Below are positions 7,731 to 15,740 of a stretch of 64,000 nt of DNA, one piece after another. The position numbers and the translations under genes were made by a program. Within the stretch, counting starts at the first letter, position 1. Every line of letters starts with the position of its first letter. The DNA comes from Actinospineispora spinosispora DSM 44797 (GTDB lineage Bacteria > Actinomycetota > Actinomycetes > Mycobacteriales > Pseudonocardiaceae), in the NCBI RefSeq assembly GCF_000429025.1, contig NZ_AUBB01000027.1, positions 62,001 to 126,000 of the forward strand, read 5' to 3'. Below the pieces are notes generated by a model. It was not told where the DNA came from, made no database searches, and worked only from the letters and a program-made list of their open reading frames with translations.

Positions 7731-7940
7731 ATGGACACCACCATCATCAGCGCCCCGCGCGTCCTACTCACCGTCGAGGCGGCAGCCCGACAGCTCTCGA
7801 TCGGCCGCACTCGCATGTACGAGCTGCTGAAGGCCGGAGAGGTGACCAGTGTCCGTGTCGGCCGACTCCGGCGAATCCCTGCCGATGCCCTGGCCGACTA
7901 CGTCATGCGGTTGACCGCCGAACAGCCGACCGCCGCCTGA
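7731..7940 (+). CDS. xis: Excisionase (helix-turn-helix, Xis)
   Basis: ATG 7731 has AAGGAGA eleven bases upstream. The 69-residue product carries the MerR-like excisionase winged helix (LLTVEAAARQLSIGRTRMYE, then SVRVGRLRRIPADALADYV). Xis proteins bend attachment-site DNA and steer the integrase toward excision. It sits 17 bp upstream of the integrase gene, the standard xis-int pair of actinomycete elements. The longer in-frame product from 7371 is considered unlikely. Confidence 0.88.
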   Translation: MDTTIISAPRVLLTVEAAARQLSIGRTRMYELLKAGEVTSVRVGRLRRIPADALADYVMRLTAEQPTAA

Positions 7941-7957
7941 ATACGAAAGGACTTCAA

Positions 7958-9253
7958 ATGCCTCGTAAGAAACGACCCGAAGGAACACGCGCACCCAATG
8001 GCGCAAGCTCGATTTACTTCAGCGAATATGACGGAAAATGGCACGGCCGCGTCACCATTGGAGTGAAAGACAGCGGAAAGCCGGACCGACGACACGTGAA
8101 AAGAGCGTCAGAGGCGGAGGTGATAGACGAAGTGCGCAAACTCGAACGAGCCCGTGACGATGGGAAAGTGCGTAATCCGGGCCGCGCCTGGACAGTGGAG
8201 AAGTGGCTGCGGCATTGGGTTGAGAATATCGCCGCGCCAACTGTGCGACGAAATACTCTGGTCGGATATCGAGCAGCCGTATACGGCTACCTCATCCCCG
8301 GGGTGGGCGCGCACCGACTCGACAAGTTGCGACCGGAACACCTGGAGAGCCTGTACCGGACACTCGGAACGACGAAGAGCAGGCGAGGAAAGAACCTTCG
8401 ACCAGCAACGATCCACCAGGCGCACCGAACGATCCGCACCGCGCTCAGCGAAGCGGTGCGCCGCAACCACATCACTGAGAATCCAGCGAAGATCGCCAGG
8501 GCGCCACGGATTCCCGAAGAGGAGATAATTCCATTCTCGCAGGCGGAAGCTGCGCAGATTCTGCGAGCATGCAAAGATCGCCACAATGGGACCCGCTTTG
8601 TGGTTGCCTTGACGTTGGGCCTCAGGAAGGGAGAAGCACTCGGCCTGCAGTGGCGGGATATCGACCTCACAAAGCGCACTATGAATGTCCGGCGCTCAAT
8701 TCAGCCGGTTCCCTGGCAGCACGGATGCACCTCAGGTACGTCCACATGTGGCCATCGGTATGCCGGCCATTGTCCGCAACGGCACAGTGGCGGCGCGATC
8801 GCGCAGGAGGTCAAGTCGAAAGCTGGCAGGCGGACACTCGGAATTCCGGCACAGCTTGTCACTGCACTGAAAGCGCACCGGAAGGCGCAGGAGAAGCAGC
8901 GCGAAGAAACCGGTGACCTATGGCGCGATGAGGGTTGGGTCTTCACCAACTACCGGGGTCAGGTGGTCCATCCCCGAACCGACCACAACGAGTGGAAGGA
9001 GCTACTCAAAGCGGCCGGGGTCCGTGACGCCCGGCTGCACGACGCCCGGCACACAGCCGCGACGATGCTGCTCGTCCTCGGCGTGCCGTCGCGCGCCGTC
9101 ATGGACGTCATGGGCTGGTCTCAGATCGCCATGACCACCCGGTACCAGCACATCACCAGCGAGCTGACGGTCTCGATCGCCGATCAGGTCGGCGGCCACT
9201 ACTGGCCGGATGAGGAGGAGGACGGCGGCAGCGCCGCCCCTGTTCCAGCCTGA
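7958..9253 (+). CDS. int: Tyrosine site-specific integrase
   Basis: The 431-residue protein begins at ATG 7958 after GAAAGGA. It has an arm-binding N-terminal domain, a SAM-like core-binding domain (about 70-165) and a catalytic domain with Arg near 223 (LGLRKGEALGL), the HDARH box at 361-365 and the tyrosine near 396 (TTRYQHI). A Cys/His-rich insert (HGCTSGTSTCGHRYAGHC) lies about 30 residues after the first catalytic Arg, as in many actinobacterial integrases. It catalyses integration into and excision from tRNA-Ser. The first third is distinctly less GC-rich than the neighbours, a sign of recent transfer. Confidence 0.95.
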   Translation: MPRKKRPEGTRAPNGASSIYFSEYDGKWHGRVTIGVKDSGKPDRRHVKRASEAEVIDEVRKLERARDDGKVRNPGRAWTVEKWLRHWVENIAAPTVRRNTLVGYRAAVYGYLIPGVGAHRLDKLRPEHLESLYRTLGTTKSRRGKNLRPATIHQAHRTIRTALSEAVRRNHITENPAKIARAPRIPEEEIIPFSQAEAAQILRACKDRHNGTRFVVALTLGLRKGEALGLQWRDIDLTKRTMNVRRSIQPVPWQHGCTSGTSTCGHRYAGHCPQRHSGGAIAQEVKSKAGRRTLGIPAQLVTALKAHRKAQEKQREETGDLWRDEGWVFTNYRGQVVHPRTDHNEWKELLKAAGVRDARLHDARHTAATMLLVLGVPSRAVMDVMGWSQIAMTTRYQHITSELTVSIADQVGGHYWPDEEEDGGSAAPVPA

Positions 9254-9272
9254 CCGGACGTCAGTGGATGGA

Positions 9273-9334
9273 CCAGTGGATCGCGGGTGGCCAAGTGGAT
9301 TCCCACTTGGCCACCCACTGACCGCATCCACTGG
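9273..9334. repeat. Large hairpin after int
   Basis: GGGTGGCCAAGTGG (9285-9298) and its exact complement (9303-9316) form a 14-bp stem with a four-base loop. An outer pair CCAGTGGAT / ATCCACTGG (9273-9281, 9326-9334) extends it. Further CAGTGGRT-like copies lie at 9262 and 9368. It may terminate int transcription, serve as an integrase arm site, or be an origin structure. Confidence 0.7.
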
Positions 9335-9476
9335 CCGTGAGCTGGCCAGATGTCCGTTAAGTGGGTCAGTGGGTGGTAGCCGGCCAGGCCTGAAAACGCC
9401 CTCCAGGAGAGGTTTTGCACCGAGCCCGGCTATCCACTCACTGACCGTCGGCGCTCCTGGCCCGAGGAACCCGCCG

Positions 9477-9644
9477 CTAGAACCGAGGGTCTAGTTCTAG
9501 GGGCAGGGGGCCCTAGGTCTAGGGGCAGCCTCTAGACCCTCAGACTGGCGCTGAGCAGCCCTCTAGTGGCTCTAGGCCCCGTGGGGCCTTCGGTGGCCGG
9601 CGCAGCCCTGGCGGCCCTTCACCGGCTCCGGCGCCGGGCTCTAG
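9477..9644. repeat. CTAG tetranucleotide cluster
   Basis: CTAG occurs at 9477, 9491, 9497, 9513, 9519, 9532, 9563, 9572 and 9641, often as TCTAGGGGC or its complement. Nine copies in 168 bp is striking in DNA where CTAG is normally very rare. The stretch has no plausible gene and lies between int and the right attachment site. Confidence 0.75.
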
Positions 9645-9650
9645 GAGTCA

Positions 9651-9828
9651 GTTAGGTGCAGAGTTAGACCGGCCGGGGCGAGTTAGATTTCTAACTGAGG
9701 CGCCTAACCCGCGTCTTGGCCGGTTGACCTGCGGGAAGTTAGAAAGTTAGGTGAGTTAGCTCGGGTCCACGGACGGCTGAAACACGCGCCAGAGCGGCCC
9801 TCAGGGGGTTCTCGCCGAGCTAACTAAC
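9651..9828. repeat. GTTAG / CTAAC repeat cluster
   Basis: GTTAG or CTAAC occurs about ten times: 9651, 9663, 9682, 9691, 9704, 9738, 9746, 9755, 9820 and 9824, mostly as AGTTAG/CTAACT. Several form small inverted pairs (GTTAGATTTCTAAC, GAGCTAACTAACTC). No gene is seen. It probably binds integrase, excisionase or a replication protein. Confidence 0.7.
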
Positions 9829-9848
9829 TCGGGCCCGAACGGGTCGAA

Positions 9849-9868
9849 TGAGACCCAAACTGAGACCC
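9849..9868. promoter_or_regulatory. Paired TGAGACCC sites near attR
   Basis: TGAGACCC at 9849 and 9861, spaced 12 bp, ends about 55 bp inside the right core and repeats the pair at 668-687. In the excised circle the two pairs would flank the attachment core on both sides, as integrase arm sites do. Confidence 0.6.
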
Positions 9869-9922
9869 AGACGGCCACCGGCAGGCCTCCGCAGACCAGG
9901 GCCACGGCATCGTGCCTGGTCA

Positions 9923-9981
9923 GATGGCGGAAGCGGAGGGATTCGAACCCCCGGTACCTTTCGGTACTTTCGCTTTCAAGG
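9923..9981. other. attR: right attachment site within tRNA-Ser
   Basis: This is the second copy of the 59-bp repeat. It spans the tRNA 3' end through the T-arm, variable arm and the anticodon stem-loop, so integration regenerates a complete tRNA gene. Confidence 0.93.
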
Positions 9982-10012
9982 CGAATGCATTCGGCCGCTC
10001 TGCCACGCTTCC
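9925..10012 (-). tRNA. tRNA-Ser (anticodon UGA)
   Basis: The 88-nt sequence read leftward folds as a class II tRNA: acceptor stem GGAAGCG/CGCTTCC, anticodon loop CTTGAAA giving UGA, a long variable arm GTACCGAAAGGTAC, T-loop GTTCGAATC and an encoded CCA. It decodes UCA and related serine codons. It is intact and is the insertion target of the element on its 3' side. Confidence 0.95.
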
Positions 10013-10063
10013 GTGCACCAGGGTAGCGACTGCCGCCGCCGGGCACTGTGATGGGATCGCAGG

Positions 10064-10957
10064 GTGGACCCGAGGCCGGAAACCGAACCCGGGACCGACC
10101 CCTCGACGGAGCCGATCCCGAAGGTACGCGACGCTGCCCGCCGTGGCTGGTCGAACGGCCAGGTGGCAGTCCTGCTCGTGAGTATCGCCGTGGTCGGAGC
10201 GCTGGTGTTCGTGCTGACCACGGTCGCTCCGCCGCACTGGCTGACCCACTTCGGTGGCGGCAGCGGCTTCAGTGACGTCGGTTCGGGCCAGCAGGTGACC
10301 GACGACCAGCTGCGTTGGAAGTGTCAGGCCGCCGCAAACCCGGACACCGACGCGCACTGCGAGGCCGTGGCGCTGCTCGACTCGATCCAGACGCTGTGGA
10401 AGGGCGAGGCGGGCGCGCGGTACAAGCCGGTTCCGGTGGTCTTCTTCCGGGGCCGTCCGCAGTCGGCCTGCCAGCTCGCCGGGCACAGCGGGCTGCCGTT
10501 CTACTGCCACACCGACCGCACGGTGTACATCGACCTCGACTTCTACGACAGCCTCGACAACCGTCTGGCCAGGGGTTACGTGCTGGCCCACGAGTACGCG
10601 CACAGCCAGCAGCCCGGCACGCTGAGCGGCGACCGGTCGACCGAGCTGCAAGCCGACTGCGAGGCCGGCGCCTGGGCCAGCCATTCGACGCTGCTCAGCA
10701 CCGTCTCCGGGCAGCCGCTGCTGGCGAACGTGAGCGAGGAGGACATCGCCGCGGCACTGGCCGCCGCAGGTCGGATCGACGACCACGACAACCTCCCGCC
10801 GCTGGAGCAGAAGGCCGTCGGTGACGAGTTCAACCGTCGCATCGAGATCGTGCCGAGGAAGGACTTCTCGCACGGCACCGCGCAGGACCGGGAGAACGCG
10901 CTGCGGACCGGCCTGAGCGCCGGCGTGCTGAAGAAATGCCCCACCACCGGCTGGTGA
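10064..10957 (+). CDS. Membrane-anchored neutral zinc metallopeptidase (YpfJ-like)
   Basis: The 297-residue protein has a short cytoplasmic N-terminus, one membrane segment (about 34-53) and an extracytoplasmic neutral zinc metallopeptidase domain. The HExxH motif is HEYAH within LAHEYAHSQQ, and a downstream ELQADCEAG supplies the third ligand region. Paired cysteines (KCQ...HCE) suggest disulfides. It starts with GTG. The next gene is a paralogue in tandem, 55 bp downstream. Substrates of this family are not well known. Confidence 0.88.
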   Translation: MDPRPETEPGTDPSTEPIPKVRDAARRGWSNGQVAVLLVSIAVVGALVFVLTTVAPPHWLTHFGGGSGFSDVGSGQQVTDDQLRWKCQAAANPDTDAHCEAVALLDSIQTLWKGEAGARYKPVPVVFFRGRPQSACQLAGHSGLPFYCHTDRTVYIDLDFYDSLDNRLARGYVLAHEYAHSQQPGTLSGDRSTELQADCEAGAWASHSTLLSTVSGQPLLANVSEEDIAAALAAAGRIDDHDNLPPLEQKAVGDEFNRRIEIVPRKDFSHGTAQDRENALRTGLSAGVLKKCPTTGW

Positions 10958-11012
10958 CACCCGCCGAGTTACTCCGCTGGATCACCGGCGATCGCTGTGG
11001 TGGGATCGCGGC

Positions 11013-11960
11013 GTGGACTTCAACCGCGATGCTGAGCTGGACACCTCACAGGTCGAGGATCTCCGGGGTTCCGGCGGAGGAGGCGGCGGCCTGGGCGGCC
11101 GGGTCGCCATCGGTGGTGGCGGCGTCAGCATCGTCGGCGTCATCCTCTACCTGCTGATGTCGCAGCTCGGCGGGGGCGGCGGGTCGTCACTCCCCGACAT
11201 GACGCAACTCGGCTCCGGCTTCGACCAGCTCCAGTCGGGCCAGCAGGTCGATGACAACACTCTGAAGAACAGCTGCAAGACCGGCCAGGACGCGAGTGAC
11301 CGACGGGACTGCGAAGCCGTCGCCGTGATCAACTCACTTCAGTCGTTCTGGTCCGCCAAGCTGGGCCGGCAGTACCGGCCGGCGGACACGCGGTTCTTCA
11401 GGGGCAGTGTCCGTACCGACGGCTGCGGAGGCGCTACCTCCGCGAGCGGGCCGTTCTACTGCCCGGCCGACGGCAAGGTGTACATCGACCTCGACTTCTA
11501 CGACGAGCTCGAGCAGCAGTTCCATGCGGAGGGCGGGCGGTTCGCCAGGGCGTACGTGTTGGCGCACGAGTACGGCCACCACGTCCAGAACCTGATCGGG
11601 ACGCCGTCCAAGGCGCGCTCCATGGCTGCGGCCACCGGCCCCACGGGCAGCTCGGTACGCCTTGAGCTGCAGGCCGACTGCTACGCGGGAGTGTGGGCGA
11701 ACCACGCGGCCACCACGACCGACAAGTCCGGTCACACGTTGATCAGCGGGATCAGCCAGGACGACATCAACGCGGCGCTGGACACCGCCGAGAAGATCGG
11801 CGACGACAACATCCAGTCGGAGATCGCACACCAGCAGGTCGACCAGAGCCAGTTCACCCACGGCAGTTCGGCGCAGCGACAGAAATGGCTGACCCGAGGA
11901 CTCAGCACGGGTGACACGAAGCAGTGCGACACGATTTCGCGGGGCGTCAACCTCGGGTGA
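11013..11960 (+). CDS. Membrane-anchored neutral zinc metallopeptidase (paralogue)
   Basis: The 315-residue protein has the same plan: a Gly-rich N-terminal segment, a membrane helix (about 36-50), a second Gly-rich linker and the neutral zinc metallopeptidase domain with HEYGHHVQ and ELQADCYAG. Shared blocks with the upstream protein (YIDLDFYD, AYVLAHEY, ELQADC) show tandem duplication. It starts at GTG 11013 and ends before a strong hairpin at 11998. It probably works on cell-surface proteins. Confidence 0.9.
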   Translation: MDFNRDAELDTSQVEDLRGSGGGGGGLGGRVAIGGGGVSIVGVILYLLMSQLGGGGGSSLPDMTQLGSGFDQLQSGQQVDDNTLKNSCKTGQDASDRRDCEAVAVINSLQSFWSAKLGRQYRPADTRFFRGSVRTDGCGGATSASGPFYCPADGKVYIDLDFYDELEQQFHAEGGRFARAYVLAHEYGHHVQNLIGTPSKARSMAAATGPTGSSVRLELQADCYAGVWANHAATTTDKSGHTLISGISQDDINAALDTAEKIGDDNIQSEIAHQQVDQSQFTHGSSAQRQKWLTRGLSTGDTKQCDTISRGVNLG

Positions 11961-11997
11961 CCCGGGGACGCGGTGTACGAGAAGAAGAATTCCGGTG

Positions 11998-12046
11998 GTG
12001 TCCGGGGCCGGGCGGGGGCTCCCGTTCCACTGCCGGCCCCGGACAC
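11998..12046 (+). terminator. Terminator hairpin after the metallopeptidases
   Basis: A perfect 14-bp stem (11998-12011 with 12033-12046; GTGTCCGGGGCCGG and complement) with a 21-nt loop lies 37 bp after the stop of the second metallopeptidase gene. Confidence 0.7.
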
Positions 12047-12396
12047 TCTGATCTGGTAACGAGACGGCGCCGATAGAGATGCGGCCGGGTGCCCCCCAGT
12101 TATCCCCGAATGCCTCCTGAACCGGGGCCATTAGGGGCAGATCATCGGGTTATCGGTCCACTAAGAGATCACGACCGGCTGATCACGTGCGCCGAGCTGC
12201 TGGCCACACCATCGTGGCTGGCCGGGCGGTCGTCACACACCGCCACTGGGCTCGTGCGGGGAGCGGTCGAGTGGACACTTCGTTACGCATCAATCACCCG
12301 TCCGGAAGTTTCTGACGCTCACCGACGATAAGCAACCATCGGCCGCTGTTATTGCACCCCGGGAGCACTTATCCCAGCTCAGGGCACTAAATGCAG
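12047..12396. other. Gene-free 350 bp between convergent units
   Basis: I see no convincing gene, tRNA or repeat here. It lies between two terminator hairpins and is somewhat less GC-rich than its surroundings. Confidence 0.5.
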
Positions 12397-12436
12397 AAAT
12401 CCCCTAATCACTGCCGGGGCAGCGATTAGGGGATTT
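12397..12436. terminator. Bidirectional terminator between metallopeptidase and Hsp70 genes
   Basis: AAATCCCCTAATC at 12397 pairs with GATTAGGGGATTT ending at 12436; with the inner CTGCC/GGCAG it makes an 18-bp stem with one mismatch and a two-base loop. It lies 17 bp beyond the Hsp70 stop and suits convergent transcription. Confidence 0.8.
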
Positions 12437-12453
12437 CGGTACTTAGGGTGGGC

Positions 12454-14469
12454 TCAGCTGGCGGGAGTTGTCACCGCGACTTGGCTGTTGCGCCACATGG
12501 CGTTCGACTGCGAGCCGGACTGGGTGTAACTGTTCGGCTGCACCCAACCGCCGCCGGACTGCTGCTGACCGGGCTGGCTCCAGCCGGGACCGTCGGCGCC
12601 ACCGGCGGCGGGCTGCTGCTGCACGTCCGCCGTCGGGGTCGTCTGCTCCTGGTTGAGCGTGCTGTTCCGGCTGTTGCTCGGTGTGTCGGTGCTCGCGCCG
12701 TTCGTGTCCCCGGCGCCCGAGTTGGGCCTGTTCGCATCGCTCGGCGACGAGTCGTCGTCCTCGCCGGTGCTCGGCTTGGGCGAGTCGGAGGGCTTCTTCG
12801 GCGTCGTCTCGTGCGACGTCGTTGGCTTCGACTCCCTGGTGCTCGTCGTCGGCGGGTTGTTCTTGGTGACCGGCGGCGGGACCGCCTTCGTCGCCTTCGG
12901 CGTGGTGTGGTGGGTCGGCGCCGTCGACTTCTCGGTCTCGGCCGGAGCGCTGCTCGTCGTCGGCGCGGACGGCGTCAGGTCGGTGCTGCTCCCGGTGCTA
13001 CCGGTCGAGCTGCTGTCCCACGGCTTGAACACCAGCGCGAGGATCACCGCGATGGCGATGACACCGCCGATCCCGATGAACATGCCGGTCTGCTTGCGCT
13101 TCTCCGGCTCGGCGTAGTAGGCGTCGCCGCCGTACGAGGCCGCCTGCGGACCGGCGTCCGGACGGGGCGGCGGTTCGGCGCGCTGCATCGCGGGCCGGGG
13201 CGGACCGCCCATCCCGCCACCGGGTCCACCGGGTCCACCGGGACGACCGGGGCCCGCCGCGTACGCGGCGACACCGGCGGCGCCGGCTCCAGCGGCCGCG
13301 GCACCCGGACGGACCGGCGGCATGCCACCGGTGCGGTGCGCGGGCGGCGGACCGCTCGGCGCGGGCGGTGCCTGCTGAGGGGCCTGCTGCTGGGGCTGCG
13401 GTGAGATGGCGAGTGCCGCGCCCATCGCGATCGCCGTCTTCGGGTCGGCGTCGACCGCGACCGGTCGGCCCAGCTCGTCGGACACCAGCTGGGACACGAG
13501 CGGAATCCGCGACGAGCCACCGACCAGCAGGACCGCGCTCAGGTCGTCGGGCGTGAGACCGGCGGAGCCGACGGCGCGGCGCAGTGCCGTGATCGTCTCC
13601 TCCAGCGCGGGCCGGATCATCGCCTCGAACTCGCCACGGACGATGCGGGTCTGGGTGCGCAGGTCGGGCAGCAGCACCGGGATGGTCGCCTCGGTGTCGC
13701 TGGACAGCGCTTCCTTGGCGTCGACGCATTCACGGCGCAGCCGGGCGACGGCGCTCAGTACGTCCGGGTCCTCCGGGTCGAGCGAGTCCAGCTTGTCGCC
13801 GATGGCCTCCCGCACGTGGGCGAAGACGACCTCGTCGAAGTCGATACCGCCGAGGTGCTCGAGGCCCTCGGGCTGGCCGAGCAGCTCGAACGAGCCTCGG
13901 CCGGTGTTGCGGACCACCGCGGCGTCGAACGTGCCGCCACCGAGGTCGTACACGGCGACGGCGGCACCCTGGTCGATGCGCTCGGCGGAGGCGTAGCTGA
14001 CCGCGGCGGCCTGGGGTTCGGCCAGGAAGGTGACCGACAGCCCGACCGTGCGCAGCGCGTTGTTGAGCAGGTCCTTCTTGTACTGGCCCCAGCTCGCCGG
14101 ATGGGTGACCGCGATGCGCCGGGGTGGGCCGCCCTCGCGCTCGGAGACCAGGTCGACGACCCAGCGCACCAGGCGGGCACCGAGCTCGTGTGCCTGGTAC
14201 TGCCTGCCGCCGATCATCAGCGGGACGTCGTCGCCGATGCGCCGCTTGAACTCTCGCACCACCCGGTCTGGGTCGGTCAGCGAACGGCGCTCGGCCGCCT
14301 CTCCGACCAGTACCGAACCGTCATCGGCCAGGTACATCACCGAGGCCACGGTCGCGGACCGGGCGCCCAGCGTGACGACATCGACCCCGGCAGGCGCCCG
14401 CTCGGTGGCGCGACTGATCGCCGCCGCGGTATAGGTGGTGCCCAGGTCGATCCCGAGCTGGTAGCTCAT
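12454..14469 (-). CDS. Membrane-anchored Hsp70-family protein
   Basis: ATG 14469 has GGGAG nine bases upstream; an in-frame GTG at 14487 overlaps that site and is rejected. Residues 1-370 form an actin-fold ATPase with the DnaK phosphate motif LGIDLGTTYTAA, DLGGGTFDA and GGSSRIP. Instead of a substrate-binding domain there is a Pro/Gly-rich linker, a membrane helix at about 463-483 and a Thr/Ser/Pro-rich tail of about 190 residues that should lie outside the membrane. This suggests a chaperone-like ATPase signalling across the membrane. It diverges from the iniB genes, suggesting a shared envelope function. Confidence 0.85.
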   Translation of the reverse strand: MSYQLGIDLGTTYTAAAISRATERAPAGVDVVTLGARSATVASVMYLADDGSVLVGEAAERRSLTDPDRVVREFKRRIGDDVPLMIGGRQYQAHELGARLVRWVVDLVSEREGGPPRRIAVTHPASWGQYKKDLLNNALRTVGLSVTFLAEPQAAAVSYASAERIDQGAAVAVYDLGGGTFDAAVVRNTGRGSFELLGQPEGLEHLGGIDFDEVVFAHVREAIGDKLDSLDPEDPDVLSAVARLRRECVDAKEALSSDTEATIPVLLPDLRTQTRIVRGEFEAMIRPALEETITALRRAVGSAGLTPDDLSAVLLVGGSSRIPLVSQLVSDELGRPVAVDADPKTAIAMGAALAISPQPQQQAPQQAPPAPSGPPPAHRTGGMPPVRPGAAAAGAGAAGVAAYAAGPGRPGGPGGPGGGMGGPPRPAMQRAEPPPRPDAGPQAASYGGDAYYAEPEKRKQTGMFIGIGGVIAIAVILALVFKPWDSSSTGSTGSSTDLTPSAPTTSSAPAETEKSTAPTHHTTPKATKAVPPPVTKNNPPTTSTRESKPTTSHETTPKKPSDSPKPSTGEDDDSSPSDANRPNSGAGDTNGASTDTPSNSRNSTLNQEQTTPTADVQQQPAAGGADGPGWSQPGQQQSGGGWVQPNSYTQSGSQSNAMWRNSQVAVTTPAS

Positions 14470-14597
14470 CCGCTGCTTCTCCCTCACCCTGCGAGCACAG
14501 TGTCCTCAATTCCCCTGCCATCTTCCCGCAGGGGATCGCAACCGCCCGCTGACTTGTTAGACCCGCAAGCAAAGGTTGACCGGATCGAGGGACGGAT

Positions 14598-14696
14598 CCC
14601 CCAATCCCCCAACGCGCAGACTCCCATACCCCGTATCGACGCCCCCAGGGACCCTGTGCGATCCCCGATGCAGTGTGCCGGTCCAGGACATAGCGT
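14598..14696 (+). promoter_or_regulatory. iniB1 promoter module
   Basis: A CCCCCAATCCCCCAAC block (14598-14613), a GGACCCTGTGCGATCCCCGATG block (14649-14670; central CCTGTGCGATCCCCGATG) and a -10 like TAGCGT at 14691 precede iniB1. The same three elements with nearly identical spacing precede iniB2. A shared activator, plausibly the LuxR protein at 24387, is inferred. Confidence 0.6.
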
Positions 14697-14756
14697 TACG
14701 ACCAGCGTCGAATGGGCTCACTCGCACGCCGGCCCGCACACCATAGGAGACGACCC

Positions 14757-15605
14757 ATGACCGCTTCGACTTCATTGCTGGACTGGATCCTCAGTTTGCT
14801 GCGTGATCCGGACGCTCGGGCCGACTTCCAGGCCGACCCGAGTGGCTACGCGGCGGACCACGGGTTCGACGGACTCACCTCCGCCGACGTTCACGACGCG
14901 CTGTGCCTGATCGCGGACAACGGCTCGGCCAGCTACGACCACAAGTCGTTCAACGACCACAACCACGTGCACTACCCGCCGCCACCACCGCACGAGCACA
15001 GCCACCACGACGCCCCGCACTACCTCAACCACTACATCACCAACAACTACACAACGGTCGAAGACCACAGCACCGACATCGATAATTCAGTGCACCAGAA
15101 CATCGACACCCACGGTGGCGACTTCGACCAGGTCATCGACAACGACCCGGTGGTCGCGTCCGGCGACGGCGCGGTGGCCTCCGGTGGCGACATCGACGGC
15201 AGCACCGTGACGACCGGCGACCACAACGTCGTGGGTGACGATAATCACGCCGTCACGGGCGACGACAACACGACGTCGTTCGGTTCCGGCGACGCCAACA
15301 ACACCGACGTCAGCCACTCAAGCTTCGGCGACGGCAGCGCGCTGGCCGCCGGCGGCGACGCGGCGGGCCACAGCACCGACACCGACACCACGACGGCCGT
15401 GCACAACTCCGGCTCCGGCGAGACGTCGGTCAACGCGGCGGGTGACCACGGCTACGCGGACACCTACGCCGACCAGAGCGAGCACGACGACAGCGCGAAG
15501 AGCAACTACGAGGATCACTCGTCGTCGGACAGCCACGACCAGGTCGCGTCGCACAACGACTCGTCCTACAGCGACAGCAACGACTACGACACCCACCACG
15601 CCTGA
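14757..15605 (+). CDS. IniB-like protein 1
   Basis: ATG 14757 follows AGGAGA. The 282-residue product begins with the IniB N-terminal domain (STSLLDWILSLLRDPDARADF, then a 30-residue HTH-like helical region) and continues as a low-complexity, Asp/His/Ser/Thr-rich chain with a His/Pro-rich patch and the IniB signature DNDPVVASGDG near residue 130. No signal peptide or membrane helix is seen. In mycobacteria iniB heads the iniBAC operon induced by cell-wall inhibitors. A paralogue follows at 16108; the two are nearly identical over the central 100 residues. A large cruciform and a rho-independent terminator separate them. Confidence 0.88.
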   Translation: MTASTSLLDWILSLLRDPDARADFQADPSGYAADHGFDGLTSADVHDALCLIADNGSASYDHKSFNDHNHVHYPPPPPHEHSHHDAPHYLNHYITNNYTTVEDHSTDIDNSVHQNIDTHGGDFDQVIDNDPVVASGDGAVASGGDIDGSTVTTGDHNVVGDDNHAVTGDDNTTSFGSGDANNTDVSHSSFGDGSALAAGGDAAGHSTDTDTTTAVHNSGSGETSVNAAGDHGYADTYADQSEHDDSAKSNYEDHSSSDSHDQVASHNDSSYSDSNDYDTHHA

Positions 15606-15610
15606 TCCCA

Positions 15611-15733
15611 CCCGTGAGTGGCGAGGGGCCCTACCCCGAAGGGGCGCCGAAGGCGTAGCAACCCGGGGCACTCACGACAGCTTTACCGTCGTGAGTGCCC
15701 CGGGTTGCTATAGGACCCCTCGCCACTCACGGG
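15611..15733. repeat. Nested CGTGAGTG-family palindromes after iniB1
   Basis: An outer 18-bp stem (15611-15628 with 15716-15733; CCCGTGAGTGGCGAGGGG) encloses a perfect 23-bp stem (15656-15678 with 15688-15710) that carries the CGTGAGTG motif in the opposite sense. Two tiny hairpins, CCCCGAAGGGG and CGCCGAAGGCG, sit in the bulge, giving a cloverleaf-like outline. It belongs to the same family as 27157, 30485, 38172 and 44677. Confidence 0.8.
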
Positions 15734-15740
15734 GTAGTAG

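Larger units (their letters stand above)
515..9981. mobile_element. Integrative element in tRNA-Ser (mobilizable or satellite-like)
   Basis: A 59-bp exact direct repeat (515-573 and 9923-9981) bounds about 9.4 kb containing a tyrosine integrase, an excisionase, a P-loop replication-type ATPase and regulators. The right copy is part of an intact tRNA-Ser; the left copy is only its 3' end, the usual result of integration into a tRNA gene. Gene order (regulators, small unknowns, ATPase, xis, int) resembles actinomycete integrative elements of the pSAM2 type. No FtsK/TraB translocase, relaxase, spread gene, capsid or terminase is seen, so self-transfer is doubtful; it may be mobilized by a helper element or phage. 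Confidence 0.9.

Noticed and set aside
12448..13404. 318-aa plus-strand frame opposite the Hsp70 gene
   Set aside because: Arg/Gly/Val-rich composition typical of an antisense shadow in GC-rich DNA; no family match.
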